DNA of 64,000 nt, from positions 62,001 through 126,000 of the forward strand of contig NZ_BMSY01000007.1 of NCBI RefSeq assembly GCF_014649395.1. Direction: 5' to 3'. Position 1 is the stretch's first letter. Every line of letters begins with the position of its first letter. The notes beneath the pieces were generated by a model. The model saw only the letters and a list, made by a program, of their open reading frames with translations, was not told the origin of the DNA and searched no databases. The position numbers were made by a program, and so were the translations under genes. The stretch comes from Streptomyces aureoverticillatus (lineage in GTDB: Bacteria; Actinomycetota; Actinomycetes; Streptomycetales; Streptomycetaceae). Shown here in pieces: positions 23,046 through 31,506 of this stretch.

Positions 23046-23590
23046 CGACGACCGAGCCCACCGGACGTACCGAGGAGGCCCCGGAGCCCCGCTCCTGGCG
23101 GACCTGGCTGCGCGAGCACTCCGAACTCGGCGTCTGCGTCATGCTGCTCGCCCTCGGCGTCGTCGTCCTCACCGACGCCCTCACCATGGACGTCGAGATC
23201 GCCCAGCGCGGACCGATCGGGCCGAAGACCGTGCCCATCGCCGTCGGCATCGGGCTGCTCGCCGTCTCCGTCCTGCTCGCCGTCGACGTGCTGCGCGGCG
23301 GCCGCGGCGAGGCCGAGGGCGGCGAGGACATCGACCTGTCCGAACCCGCCGACTGGCGCACCGTGCTGCTGCTCGCCGGGGTCTTCCTCGCCACGGCCGT
23401 CCTCATCGAGCCGGTGGGCTTCCCCGTCGCCGGGGCCCTGCTCTTCTGGGGCGCCGCCTACGCGCTGGGCAGCCGCGCGGTCCACCGCGACCCGCTCATC
23501 GCGGCCGGGCTCTCCCTGGTCACGTACGCCGTCTTCAACAACCTGCTCGGAGTGCCGCTCCCCGGTGGCCCGCTGATGGGAGTGCTGTGA
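23042..23590 (+). CDS. tctB: Tripartite tricarboxylate transporter small membrane subunit TctB
   Basis: A 182-residue protein with four predicted membrane helices (about 30-50, 65-83, 105-125 and 150-170) separated by an acidic loop (GGEDIDLSEPADW). This is the size and topology of TctB, the small subunit that assembles with TctA. The GTG start overlaps the tctC stop, and its own stop is followed after one base by the tctA ATG. Sequence conservation in TctB is low, so the call rests on topology and on its place between tctC and tctA. Confidence 0.88.
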   Translation: MTTTEPTGRTEEAPEPRSWRTWLREHSELGVCVMLLALGVVVLTDALTMDVEIAQRGPIGPKTVPIAVGIGLLAVSVLLAVDVLRGGRGEAEGGEDIDLSEPADWRTVLLLAGVFLATAVLIEPVGFPVAGALLFWGAAYALGSRAVHRDPLIAAGLSLVTYAVFNNLLGVPLPGGPLMGVL

Positions 23591-23591
23591 C

Positions 23592-25100
23592 ATGAACGCC
23601 TTCAACTCCCTGATGGACGGCTTCGGTACGGCCCTGACGCCGATCAATCTCCTCTGGGCCGCGGTCGGCGTGCTCCTCGGCACGGCGATCGGCGTGCTGC
23701 CCGGCATCGGCCCCGCGATGGCCGTGGCGCTGCTGCTTCCGGTGACGTACGGGCTCGAACCCACCGGCGCGTTCATCATGTTCGCGGGCATCTACTACGG
23801 CGCGATGTTCGGCGGCTCGACGACGTCGATCCTCCTGAACACGCCGGGGGAGAGCGCCGCGGTCGTGGCCGCCATGGAGGGCAACCCGATGGCCAGGTCG
23901 GGGCGAGGCGCGCAGGCCCTCGCCGCCGCGGCCATCGGCCACTTCGCGGGAGGCATGATCGGCACGATCCTGCTCGTCGCACTCGCCCCCAAGGTCGCCG
24001 ACCTGGCCGTCGACATCGGAGCCCCCGACTACTTCGCCATCATGGTCCTGGCCTTCATCGCGGTCACGTCCGTCCTCGGCTCCTCCCGCATCCGCGGCCT
24101 GGCCTCCCTCCTCATCGGCCTCACCCTCGGCCTGGTCGGCCTGGACCAGATGACCGGCCAGCAGCGGCTGACCTTCGGCTCGCTCCAACTCGCCGACGGC
24201 ATCGACGTGGTGATCGTCGCCGTGGGGCTCTTCGCGATCGGCGAGGCCCTGTGGGTGGCCGCCCACCTGCGCCGCACCGCCGGCCGGGCGATCCCCGTGG
24301 GCCGCCCCTGGCTCGGCAAGAAGGACGTCAAGCGCACCTGGAAGTCCTGGCTGCGCGGCCCGCTCATCGGCTTCCCCTTCGGCGCGATTCCCGCGGGCGG
24401 CGCGGAGATACCCACCTTCCTCTCCTACGTCACCGAGAAACGCCTCTCCAAGCACAAGGACGAGTGGGGCAAGGGCGCCATCGAGGGCGTCGCGGGCCCG
24501 GAGTCGGCATCCTCCGCGTCAGCCGCCGGCACCCTCGTCTCGATGCTGACCCTCGGCCTGCCCACGACCGCCGTCGCGGCCGTCATGCTGGCCGCCTTCC
24601 AGCAGTACGGCATCCAGCCGGGCCCGCTGCTCTTCGAGCGCGAATCGGAGCTGGTGTGGGGCCTGATCGCGTCCCTGTTCGTCGGGATGGTGCTGCTCCT
24701 CGCTCTCAACCTCCCCCTCGCCCCGCTCTGGGCGAAGCTCCTGCGGATCCCGCGCCCCTACCTCTACGCGGGCATCCTCTTCTTCGCGGCCGTCGGCGCG
24801 TACGCGGTCGGCGGTGAGGCGCTCGACCTGGTCATCCTGCTGGTCATCGGCCTGATCGGCTTCGGCATGCGGCGCTACGGACTGCCGGTCCTCCCGGCCG
24901 TCATCGGTGTCATCCTCGGCCCGAACGCCGAGCAACAGCTGCGCCGCGCCCTGCAGATCAGCGACGGCAGCGTGAGCGGCCTGGTGGACACGCCGTTCTC
25001 GGTGTCCGTGTACGTCGTGGTCGCGCTGATCATGCTGTGGCCGCTGCTGCGGAAACTGGCGCGCGGCGTGCTGAACTCCCGTCGTAACGTGACGGAATGA
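23592..25100 (+). CDS. tctA: Tripartite tricarboxylate transporter large permease TctA
   Basis: A 502-residue membrane protein with about 12 helices. It shows the TctA N-terminal signature LLGTAIGVLPGIGPAMAVAL, then FAGIYYGAMFGGSTTSILLNTPGE, a second-half repeat FPFGAIPAGGAEIPTFLSY, and GVAGPESASSASAAGTLVSML. These are the two inverted-repeat cores that form the transport path for citrate-like anions, driven by proton or sodium gradients. It completes the tctCBA operon. Its stop overlaps the start of a GNAT gene (ATGA), so that gene is probably part of the same transcript. Confidence 0.95.
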   Translation: MNAFNSLMDGFGTALTPINLLWAAVGVLLGTAIGVLPGIGPAMAVALLLPVTYGLEPTGAFIMFAGIYYGAMFGGSTTSILLNTPGESAAVVAAMEGNPMARSGRGAQALAAAAIGHFAGGMIGTILLVALAPKVADLAVDIGAPDYFAIMVLAFIAVTSVLGSSRIRGLASLLIGLTLGLVGLDQMTGQQRLTFGSLQLADGIDVVIVAVGLFAIGEALWVAAHLRRTAGRAIPVGRPWLGKKDVKRTWKSWLRGPLIGFPFGAIPAGGAEIPTFLSYVTEKRLSKHKDEWGKGAIEGVAGPESASSASAAGTLVSMLTLGLPTTAVAAVMLAAFQQYGIQPGPLLFERESELVWGLIASLFVGMVLLLALNLPLAPLWAKLLRIPRPYLYAGILFFAAVGAYAVGGEALDLVILLVIGLIGFGMRRYGLPVLPAVIGVILGPNAEQQLRRALQISDGSVSGLVDTPFSVSVYVVVALIMLWPLLRKLARGVLNSRRNVTE

Positions 25101-25546
25101 CGCACGAGATCCGCCTCGCCGAAGCCGCCGACGTGCCCGCCGTGAAGGCGGTCACCGACGCGGCGTACCACCACTACATCGCCCGCATAGGCCGGGTGCC
25201 CGCCCCCATGGAGTCGGACCACGCGCAGAACGTGGCGGCGGGGCGGGTACACGTCACCGGCGATCCGGTGGTCGGTCTGGTGGTCCTCTACGCACACGAG
25301 GACCACCTCTACCTGGACAACATCGCCGTCCACCCCGACGCGGCGGGCAAGGGCCTCGGCGGCCGCCTCCTGTCCTTCGTGGACGCCCACGCGCGCGCCC
25401 TCGCGCTGCCCGAGATCCGGCTCTACACCAACGCGATGATGTGGGAGAACCAGAAGATCTATCCCCGGTACGGATACGAATTCGTGGAGCGGCGCGTAGA
25501 GGGAATCTACGACCGCTTCCACTACCGCAAACGACTCACGATCTGA
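25097..25546 (+). CDS. GNAT-family N-acetyltransferase
   Basis: A 149-residue single-domain acetyltransferase: IRLAEAADVPAVKAVTDAAY at the start, the acetyl-CoA site in LDNIAVHPDAAGKGLGGRLLSFV (the V-x-P-x-x-x-G-x-G-x-G pattern), and IYPRYGYEFVER at the C-terminal end. The substrate is unknown. It is coupled to tctA by a 4-nt overlap, suggesting co-transcription with the tricarboxylate transporter, though a functional link is not evident. Confidence 0.85.
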   Translation: MTHEIRLAEAADVPAVKAVTDAAYHHYIARIGRVPAPMESDHAQNVAAGRVHVTGDPVVGLVVLYAHEDHLYLDNIAVHPDAAGKGLGGRLLSFVDAHARALALPEIRLYTNAMMWENQKIYPRYGYEFVERRVEGIYDRFHYRKRLTI

Positions 25547-25603
25547 GAACCGGCCGACTGCCTCGACCACTCCTGGACCAGCCGACTGACCCGACCGCTC
25601 CGG

Positions 25604-25774
25604 CTACTCGGTGGGCCACCAGACGCGCTGGACGTCTCTGCGGACCTCGGGCCGCTCCCGGGCCCGCCGGTCCGTGCCCTCACGGCCCGCGGTGCCCTCA
25701 AGGGCCTCACGGCTCTCCCGCGCCCGGCGGGCGGCGGACTTCACGACGGTCTTGTGCACGGTCACTCGGCGCAT
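25604..25774 (-). CDS. Small basic protein, uncharacterised
   Basis: A 56-residue frame, MRRVTVHKTVVKSAARRARE onward, ending DVQRVWWPTE. It is strongly basic in the first half and helix-prone (ARRARESREAL). A GGGAGG ribosome site lies at good spacing before the ATG, which is the main reason for accepting it. No domain is recognised. It is convergent with the GNAT gene and divergent from the methyltransferase gene. It could be a small nucleic-acid-associated protein; that is a guess from charge only. Confidence 0.55.
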   Translation of the reverse strand: MRRVTVHKTVVKSAARRARESREALEGTAGREGTDRRARERPEVRRDVQRVWWPTE

Positions 25775-25899
25775 GACGGCCTCCCTGCCTGTTCGTCCTG
25801 CCGTACCCACCGAACAGCCCGGTGACACGGCAGTAGGCCAGTCCGGGGAGAGTTTCTCATCGCGGGCCGATTGTCAGTGGCGGGTGTCACGATCGACGC

Positions 25900-26535
25900 A
25901 TGACGTTTGACGTGGGGAATTGTGAGGGCGCCGACGGCTCCGCCATCGACTGGGACGCGCAGGCACCGGATTTCGACGAGGAGCCGGACCACGGCCTGCG
26001 GGACCCGCTGGTGCGCGCGGCCTGGGCGGACCGCCTCGCCGACTGGCTGCCGGACGAGCCGGGCGACGTCCTGGACGTGGGGTGCGGCACGGGCAGCCTG
26101 TCACTGCTCGCGGCCGAGCGGGGGCACCGCGTGACCGCGGTCGACCTCTCTGCCGAGATGGTGGCGCGGGCGCGGCAGAAGCTGGCGGAGCACGGCGCGC
26201 GGGTCCTGGTGGGCGACGCGGCCCGCCCGCCCGTCGGGGAGCACCGCTTCGACGTGGTCCTGGCCCGCCACGTGCTGTGGATGCTGCCGGACCTGGAGGC
26301 CACCCTGCGGCACTGGCACTCCCTGCTGCGCCCCGGCGGCCGCCTCATCCTCATCGAGGGCGTCTGGGGCACGGTGAGCCCCGTGGGCATCCCGGCCACC
26401 GAGCTCATCCGGGCGCTGGCCCCCTTGGTCCCGCACACCCACTCGGAGCGGCTGTCGGGTGACCCGAGGTTGTGGGGGAGGACGGTGGAGGACGAGCGGT
26501 ATGCGGTGGTCGGTGTGACGGCAAGCGAGGGCTGA
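25900..26535 (+). CDS. Class I SAM-dependent methyltransferase
   Basis: A 211-residue protein with Methyltransf_11/25 features: motif I VLDVGCGTGSLSLLAAERGH, motif II acidic VTAVDLSAEM, motif III region RVLVGDAARPPVGEHRFDVVLARHVLWML and post-motif LLRPGGRLILIEGVW. It binds S-adenosylmethionine; the acceptor is unknown. A GTG at codon 5 is an alternative start. It stands alone between divergent and convergent neighbours. Confidence 0.85.
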   Translation: MTFDVGNCEGADGSAIDWDAQAPDFDEEPDHGLRDPLVRAAWADRLADWLPDEPGDVLDVGCGTGSLSLLAAERGHRVTAVDLSAEMVARARQKLAEHGARVLVGDAARPPVGEHRFDVVLARHVLWMLPDLEATLRHWHSLLRPGGRLILIEGVWGTVSPVGIPATELIRALAPLVPHTHSERLSGDPRLWGRTVEDERYAVVGVTASEG

Positions 26536-26611
26536 CGCCCACGGGGAGCTGCCCCGAGGGCACAGGGCCCCGGAGCAGCTCCTCAAGTGCCGGATGCCGG
26601 TGCGGCGGCCG

Positions 26612-27112
26612 TCAGAGGTGGGTTCGGGGGAAGGAATCGCCTGTCTTCGCCAGGGCTTCGAGTTCGTCCAGGGCCGTGCGGGCCGCGGCCGTCGCGGACG
26701 GGTCCGTCGTCGGCAACGCGCTCGCGGCGAACTCGTCCTCGTCCAGGCGGAGGATCGTCGTGCCGTCCGCGGAGCACCACAGGTCCAGGTCCAGGTCCTC
26801 CACCGTGAGGGTGGTGCCGGAGCGGGCGGCCGGGCGGGTGACGTCGCAGTACCAGCCCTTGAGGGAGCCGTCGGCGGAGTACACCTCCTTCACGGCGTAC
26901 CAGCGGTCCCGCCAGAAGTGTTCGACGAACACGTCGCCCGGCTCGAACCGGACGAAGCCGAAGTCCCGTACGCCGGCGCCCGCCCAGGGCGCGCGGACCG
27001 TGACGCGGGTGCCGTCGTCCGAGAGGAGCCGGGCGGGGTAGCGGATCTTCGTGCGGCCCGCCTTGCGGAGGACGACCTCGATGTCGGCCGGCTCAGCCGA
27101 GGGTGCGGACAT
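26612..27112 (-). CDS. DUF402 (FomD/Ntdp-like) protein
   Basis: A 166-residue protein of the DUF402 family: KIRYPARLLSDDG, RFEPGDVFVEHFWRDRWYAVKEVYSADGSLKGWYCDV, and the acidic metal-binding ending DLDLDLWCSADGTTILRLDEDEF. Characterised members hydrolyse nucleoside diphosphates or nucleotide-linked phosphonates using divalent metals bound by such acidic residues. The start overlaps the end of the upstream GNAT gene by 20 nt, so translation is probably coupled. A few upstream in-frame starts exist but lie deeper inside the GNAT gene. Confidence 0.8.
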   Translation of the reverse strand: MSAPSAEPADIEVVLRKAGRTKIRYPARLLSDDGTRVTVRAPWAGAGVRDFGFVRFEPGDVFVEHFWRDRWYAVKEVYSADGSLKGWYCDVTRPAARSGTTLTVEDLDLDLWCSADGTTILRLDEDEFAASALPTTDPSATAAARTALDELEALAKTGDSFPRTHL

Positions 27113-28025
27113 GACGTACCTCCGTGTCACAGATCTCGTAGCCGAAGTATTCGTTGATCGCGAGCATCGGGGCGTTCCCCGCGTCGTTGCCCGTGAACGC
27201 CTCCGTGAACCCGGCGGCCCGCGCCCGGTGCAGCGAGTCGCTCTTGGCGAGCTTGGCCAGACCCCGCCCGCGGTGCGCGCGGGCCGTCCCCGTCATGCCG
27301 CTCGCATAGCGGGACGCGTCGTCCGTACGGGCCATGCTGAACGCGGCGGGCCGGCCGTCCACCACGGCGACGGTCGTCAGCTCGTGGTTCAGCAAGGGGT
27401 GGTGCCAGGTCTCCGCCAGCCAGTGCTCGTAGTCGGTGAACTCGGCCGCCACGTCGCTCGGTTCGTCCGCGACCGTCTCCGCGTCCAGGTCGAAGAAGGG
27501 GCGCGGGTCGGCGGCGAAGTCGGCGCCGGTGCGCAGTTCGACGCCGGCCGGAAGCGGCGGGCGGGGCGGCAGGTCGCCCTTCGCCAGGTCCAGGCGGAGG
27601 AAGTGCGCGGAGCGGCTCGCGCGGTAGCCGCGGCGGGTGGCGAACGCGCGGTTCTCCGGGGTGTCCAGGACCCACGAGTAGAGCGTCGTCGCGCCCTTGC
27701 CCGCCAGCTGCTCCTCCGCCGTGCGCAGCAGCAGCGAGCCCGCGCCGAGGCCGCGGCGCTCCGGGTGGACGTAGATGTTGGCGGAACCCTGCCCCGGCTC
27801 CGGGCTGTCGAACGCGATGCTCGTCTGCGCGGTGCCGACCACCTCGCCGTCGGCCTCCGCGACCAACTGGAGGTGGTGCGCGTCGGGATGGGCGTGCGCC
27901 GCGTCGTACGCCACGGAGGCGGACGTGGCGAGCATCGCGGGCAGGCAGGCGCGGCGGACCGCCGCGAACGCCGTGGTGTCCGCCGGGTCGGTGGGGCGCA
28001 GGGCGCGGACCAGTACTTCCGTCAT
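27093..28025 (-). CDS. Tandem-domain GNAT acetyltransferase
   Basis: A 310-residue protein with two GNAT-like halves. The N-terminal half (about 5-150) has the acetyl-CoA motif IYVHPERRGLGAGSLLLR and a C-terminal block FATRRGYRASR. The second half (about 165-310) has TGTARAHRGRGLAKLAKSDSLHRARAAGF and NEYFGYEI. Two-domain GNATs of this kind include mycothiol synthase and aminoglycoside acetyltransferases; this sequence lacks enough recognisable marks to choose. It diverges from a short GntR regulator across 109 bp packed with CCCGGG elements, and it leads into the DUF402 gene. Confidence 0.8.
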   Translation of the reverse strand: MTEVLVRALRPTDPADTTAFAAVRRACLPAMLATSASVAYDAAHAHPDAHHLQLVAEADGEVVGTAQTSIAFDSPEPGQGSANIYVHPERRGLGAGSLLLRTAEEQLAGKGATTLYSWVLDTPENRAFATRRGYRASRSAHFLRLDLAKGDLPPRPPLPAGVELRTGADFAADPRPFFDLDAETVADEPSDVAAEFTDYEHWLAETWHHPLLNHELTTVAVVDGRPAAFSMARTDDASRYASGMTGTARAHRGRGLAKLAKSDSLHRARAAGFTEAFTGNDAGNAPMLAINEYFGYEICDTEVRHVRTLG

Positions 28026-28070
28026 GGGGCGGACGGTACGCGGGGTGCGCCGCGGGTCGCCTCTCCTTTT

Positions 28071-28113
28071 CCCCGGGGTTCCCGGGCTTCCCCGGGTTCC
28101 CGGGTTTCCCGGG
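28071..28113. repeat. Array of CCCGGG palindromes in a divergent promoter
   Basis: Five CCCGGG cores at 28072, 28081, 28091, 28099 and 28108 are spaced 8-10 bp apart and separated by pyrimidine-rich TTC/TTT. The array lies between the GNAT gene and the GntR gene. It could be a multi-site operator or a slippage-prone tract. Confidence 0.6.
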
Positions 28114-28134
28114 CGGGTGCGGGACAATCGCCGC

Positions 28135-28527
28135 GTGACGTTGAAGATCGTGATCGATGAGGGTGCGGAGGGGCGGGCCGTGGCCGCGCCCTACGAGCAG
28201 GTGCGGGCGCAGATCGCCGAGCAGGCGCGGGGCGGTGCGCTGCCGGTGGGGTACAAGCTGCCGACCGTGCGGGGGCTCGCGGAGTCGTTGGGGCTCGCCG
28301 CGAATACCGTCGCCAAGGCGTATCGGGCGCTGGAGGAGGACGGGGTGATCGAGACGCGGGGGCGGAACGGGACGTTCGTGGCCGCGGCGGGGGACGCGGC
28401 TGCGCGGGGCGCGGCGGGGGCCGCGCAGGCCTACGCCGAGCGCGTCCGTCGCCTCGGCCTCTCCGAGGAGGCCGCGACGGCGGCGGTACGGGACGCACTG
28501 CGTGCGGCGTACGGATCATCCGGCTGA
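28135..28527 (+). CDS. Short GntR-family regulator (YtrA-like)
   Basis: A 130-residue protein from a GTG start. The winged helix-turn-helix occupies residues 15-85: YEQVRAQIAEQARGG, YKLPTVRGLAESLGLAANTV and EEDGVIETRGRNGTFVA. Only about 40 residues follow, too few for the FCD or UTRA effector domains, as in the YtrA subfamily, which often represses adjacent transporter genes. Its likely targets are itself and the divergent GNAT gene. No ABC transporter is adjacent. Confidence 0.85.
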   Translation: MTLKIVIDEGAEGRAVAAPYEQVRAQIAEQARGGALPVGYKLPTVRGLAESLGLAANTVAKAYRALEEDGVIETRGRNGTFVAAAGDAAARGAAGAAQAYAERVRRLGLSEEAATAAVRDALRAAYGSSG

Positions 28528-28825
28528 TCCGTACGGGGGTGCCCCGGGCGGGCGGGGTGCCACTGGGAGTGACGGCCCCGTCGGCCTGAGGCCGCCCCTC
28601 CCCGCACATGAAGGCCCCGTCGGCCTGGGCTGTGCCCACCCGTTCCGCCCTGCGGAACGACTGCCCACAGCGAGTGCGGCTTGCCTGCTCGCCCGCCCCC
28701 CCCACACAACCCGAGGACGCCGGGCGGCCGTTCGTGGCACGGGCGGCCCGAGCCTGGCGTTCGACTGGAAACGGGTGGGCGGGTGGGAGAGGATCCGCCG
28801 CGGAGCGGCGGGACAGGGCGGCCTC
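28528..28825. other. Intergenic region, convergent 3' ends
   Basis: About 300 bases between the ends of gntR and the AAA gene. It contains two copies of GGCCCCGTCGGCCTG-like sequence (28568-28620) and, at its right end, a short hairpin. Long open frames cross it, but none has a ribosome site or protein-like composition. Confidence 0.45.
28795..28811 (-). terminator. Possible terminator of the AAA gene
   Basis: CCGCCGC (28795-28801) pairs with GCGGCGG (28805-28811) with a three-base loop, 15 bp beyond the stop codon of the minus-strand AAA gene. The stem is short, so confidence is moderate. Confidence 0.4.
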
Positions 28826-29920
28826 CTACAGGTACAAGCCCGCGTCCGCCCCGTCCCGGGCGGACGGAAGAGCGGTCGGGGAGGAACCCCGGCGCAGTGC
28901 GTACAGCTCGGCCAGGGTCGCGCCCTCGCGGGGAACACCCTCGGACGTGCCGAGCCAGTCGACGGACTCCGCGAGGGTGAGGGGGCCGACCTCGATCCGG
29001 GCGAGGCAGCGCCCGGGCCGCACCACGGCGGGATGCAGCCGCTCCAGGTCCTCGTTGGTGGTGACACCGACGAGGACGTTGCGGCCCTGCCCGAGCAACC
29101 CGTCGGTGAGATTGAGCAGGCGCGAGAGCGCCTGACCCGCCGTGTGCTTGGCCTCACCCCGGATCAGCTCGTCGCAGTCTTCAAGGAGCAGCAGCCGCCA
29201 GCGGCCCTTCGCCGTGCCGTCGTCCTCCCCGATGGCGATGTCCATCAGATAGCCGACGTCGGTGAACAACCGCTCCGGATCCAGCACGCAGTCCACCTGG
29301 CACCAGTCCCGCCACGACCGCGCGAGCGTCCGCAGTGCGGACGTCTTGCCGGTGCCCGGCGGCCCGTGCAGGAGCAGCAGCCGCCCGGAGATGTCCTCCG
29401 GACCCGTCTTCATCAGCGTGTCCATGGCGTCGGCCACCGGCGCGGTGTAGTTCTCCCGCACCTCGTCCCACGTACCCGCGGAGATCTGCCGCGTCGTGCG
29501 GTGCGGCCCGCGCCGCGGCGAGACGTACCAGAACCCCATGGTGACGTTCTCCGGCTGCGGTTCGGGTTCGTCCTGCGCCCCGTCCGTGGCCTGCCTGAGC
29601 ACCTCCTCGGCGAGCTCCGCGGTGGTGGCCGTGACCGTGACGTCCGCGCCGCGGTTCCAGCGGGAGACGAGCAGCGTCCACCCCTCGCCCTCGGCGAGGG
29701 TGGCGCTGCGGTCGTCGTCGCGGGCGGCCCGCAGCACCGTCGCGTCCGGCGGAAGCAGCGCGGAGCCGGGCTTGACGCGGTCGATGTTGGCGCTGTGCGA
29801 GAACGGCTGCTCGCCGGTGGCGAAGCGGCCGAGGAACAGCGCGTCCACGACGTCGGACGGGGAGTCGCTGTCGTCGACGTTGAGCCGGATCGGCAGGGCG
29901 TCCTGAGGGTTCGCAGACAT
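28826..29920 (-). CDS. AAA ATPase with DUF5925-type N-terminus
   Basis: A 364-residue protein. Residues 1-150 match the actinobacterial DUF5925-type domain (PIRLNVDDSDSPSDVVDALF). The AAA module follows with Walker A LLHGPPGTGKTSALRTLARSW (about 185-200), Walker B RLLLLEDCDELI (about 245), sensor 1 VGVTTNEDLERLHPAVVRPGR and an arginine-finger region RCLARIEV. It resembles classic AAA unfoldases or remodelling ATPases but has no protease or membrane partner nearby. The function is unknown. The ATG at 29920 fits the start of similarity. Confidence 0.8.
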   Translation of the reverse strand: MSANPQDALPIRLNVDDSDSPSDVVDALFLGRFATGEQPFSHSANIDRVKPGSALLPPDATVLRAARDDDRSATLAEGEGWTLLVSRWNRGADVTVTATTAELAEEVLRQATDGAQDEPEPQPENVTMGFWYVSPRRGPHRTTRQISAGTWDEVRENYTAPVADAMDTLMKTGPEDISGRLLLLHGPPGTGKTSALRTLARSWRDWCQVDCVLDPERLFTDVGYLMDIAIGEDDGTAKGRWRLLLLEDCDELIRGEAKHTAGQALSRLLNLTDGLLGQGRNVLVGVTTNEDLERLHPAVVRPGRCLARIEVGPLTLAESVDWLGTSEGVPREGATLAELYALRRGSSPTALPSARDGADAGLYL

Positions 29921-30060
29921 GCCGCCATGATCCGTCACGCATGTGCCCTCGTGCACGCGGTTTCCCCAGTGCGCCGTGGCGCGCCACCCCACCCGGCGAC
30001 ACGGCGGCGGTCGAGCGGAACCCCTCCGACCGCCGGGGCCCGCGGTTACTCTGGCCCTTG

Positions 30061-31485
30061 ATGGGACGTCATGAGTGGAACGCGGATGCACGGCGGTGGC
30101 GTCTCACCGCCCTCATCGGCGTGGGCCTGACCGCGCTGGCCCTGGTCGTGACCGTCCTCACCCTGCCCGACGACAACGGCGGCAGCACGGGGGGCACGAC
30201 CCCGGACGGCGACAAGGCGCACGGCACCCCCGCGCGCCCGCCCGGCGATCCGGACCCGGGGGTCGGCTGGGGCTTCACCCACACCCAGTACAGCGCCGAC
30301 GAGGGCGAGCCCGCGTCCGTCGACCGCGCCAAGCGCCTCCTCAAGGGCCGCCCCAGGCCACTGCCGCAGATCCAGCACATCATGGGCTGGGGCGCGGGCA
30401 ACCCGGAGCCGGTCAAGGGGCAGTACGACTTCGAGGCGATGGACCGGCGCATGGACTTCATCCGCGCCACCAAGGGCACCCCGGTCGTCACCCTGTGCTG
30501 CGCCCCGGACTGGATGAAGGGCGGCAAGCCCGGCGCCGACAAGACCAACTGGAGCCAGGCGGCGCTGGAGACCGCGCCCCGCCCCGAGCACTTCGACGAC
30601 TACGCCGCCCTGGCCGCGACCGTCGCCAGGCGCTATCCGGACGTACGGCACTTCATCGTCTGGAACGAGTTCAAGGGCTTCTGGAACACCGCCGAGGCCC
30701 GCTGGGACTACGAGGGCTACACCCGGCTCTACAACCTCGTCCACAAGGCCCTGAAGAAGGTGAACAAGGACATCCGGGTCGGCGGGCCGTACCTCCCCAT
30801 GGACAGCCTCGACCCGCGCCAGACCGAGAACGCCTCGAAGACCGTCTCGGGCCCCTGGGGCCGCCTGGACCGGCGCGCCCTGGACGCCTTCGTCTACTGG
30901 AACCAGCACAAGGCGGGCGCCGACTTCGTGGTCGTCGACGGCTCCAGCTACACCGAGGACGACGAACTGCTGCCCGACGAGTTCCGCGCCACCGACAAGC
31001 TCACCGCCGTCAGCCGCTGGGTGCGCGAGCGGACCGGCGGCCTGCCGCTGTGGTGGGCCGAGTACTACGTGGAGCCGGGCGACAGCCAGGACAACCGCGA
31101 CGACTGGTCCGAGGCGCACCGCGTCGCCGTGCACGCCTCCGGCCTGATGGCGATGGCCCGCGGCGGCGCCACCAGCGGCTTCTACTGGAACCCGCAGAAG
31201 CGCGGCGAGAAGTGCGCGGGCTGCCTGTGGAGCCCGACGCAGCTCACGGACGGCGGCAGGGAACGCCCGATACTGCGCCTGCTCAGCCGCTTCGCCGACG
31301 CCTTCCCGCCGGGTACGCGGTACGAGAAGGTGTCCGTCGCCGCCGACGACGTACCGAACGTCCGCGTCCTCGCCGACGACGAGACCGTCCTCGTGGTGAA
31401 CACCCTCGACCGGAAGATCAGCGCGAAGGTCGACGGCAGGCGGTTCGACATGGCCGGGTACGAGGTGAAGTGGCTCACGCGATAA
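30061..31485 (+). CDS. GH39-like glycoside hydrolase, membrane-anchored
   Basis: A 474-residue protein with one N-terminal membrane helix (about 15-38, LTALIGVGLTALALVVTVL), so probably a type II membrane or signal-anchored enzyme, then a Gly/Pro linker and a TIM-barrel. Clan-A landmarks are present: the acid/base in FIVWNEFKGFW (Glu203) and a candidate nucleophile in LWWAEYYVEPG (Glu334). This pattern fits GH39 (xylosidase/iduronidase-like) enzymes. The gene is convergent with the polysaccharide synthesis series on the minus strand, and a role in trimming that extracellular polymer is reasonable inference. Confidence 0.78.
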   Translation: MGRHEWNADARRWRLTALIGVGLTALALVVTVLTLPDDNGGSTGGTTPDGDKAHGTPARPPGDPDPGVGWGFTHTQYSADEGEPASVDRAKRLLKGRPRPLPQIQHIMGWGAGNPEPVKGQYDFEAMDRRMDFIRATKGTPVVTLCCAPDWMKGGKPGADKTNWSQAALETAPRPEHFDDYAALAATVARRYPDVRHFIVWNEFKGFWNTAEARWDYEGYTRLYNLVHKALKKVNKDIRVGGPYLPMDSLDPRQTENASKTVSGPWGRLDRRALDAFVYWNQHKAGADFVVVDGSSYTEDDELLPDEFRATDKLTAVSRWVRERTGGLPLWWAEYYVEPGDSQDNRDDWSEAHRVAVHASGLMAMARGGATSGFYWNPQKRGEKCAGCLWSPTQLTDGGRERPILRLLSRFADAFPPGTRYEKVSVAADDVPNVRVLADDETVLVVNTLDRKISAKVDGRRFDMAGYEVKWLTR

Positions 31486-31506
31486 GCCACTTCACCCACC
31501 GCTCGG

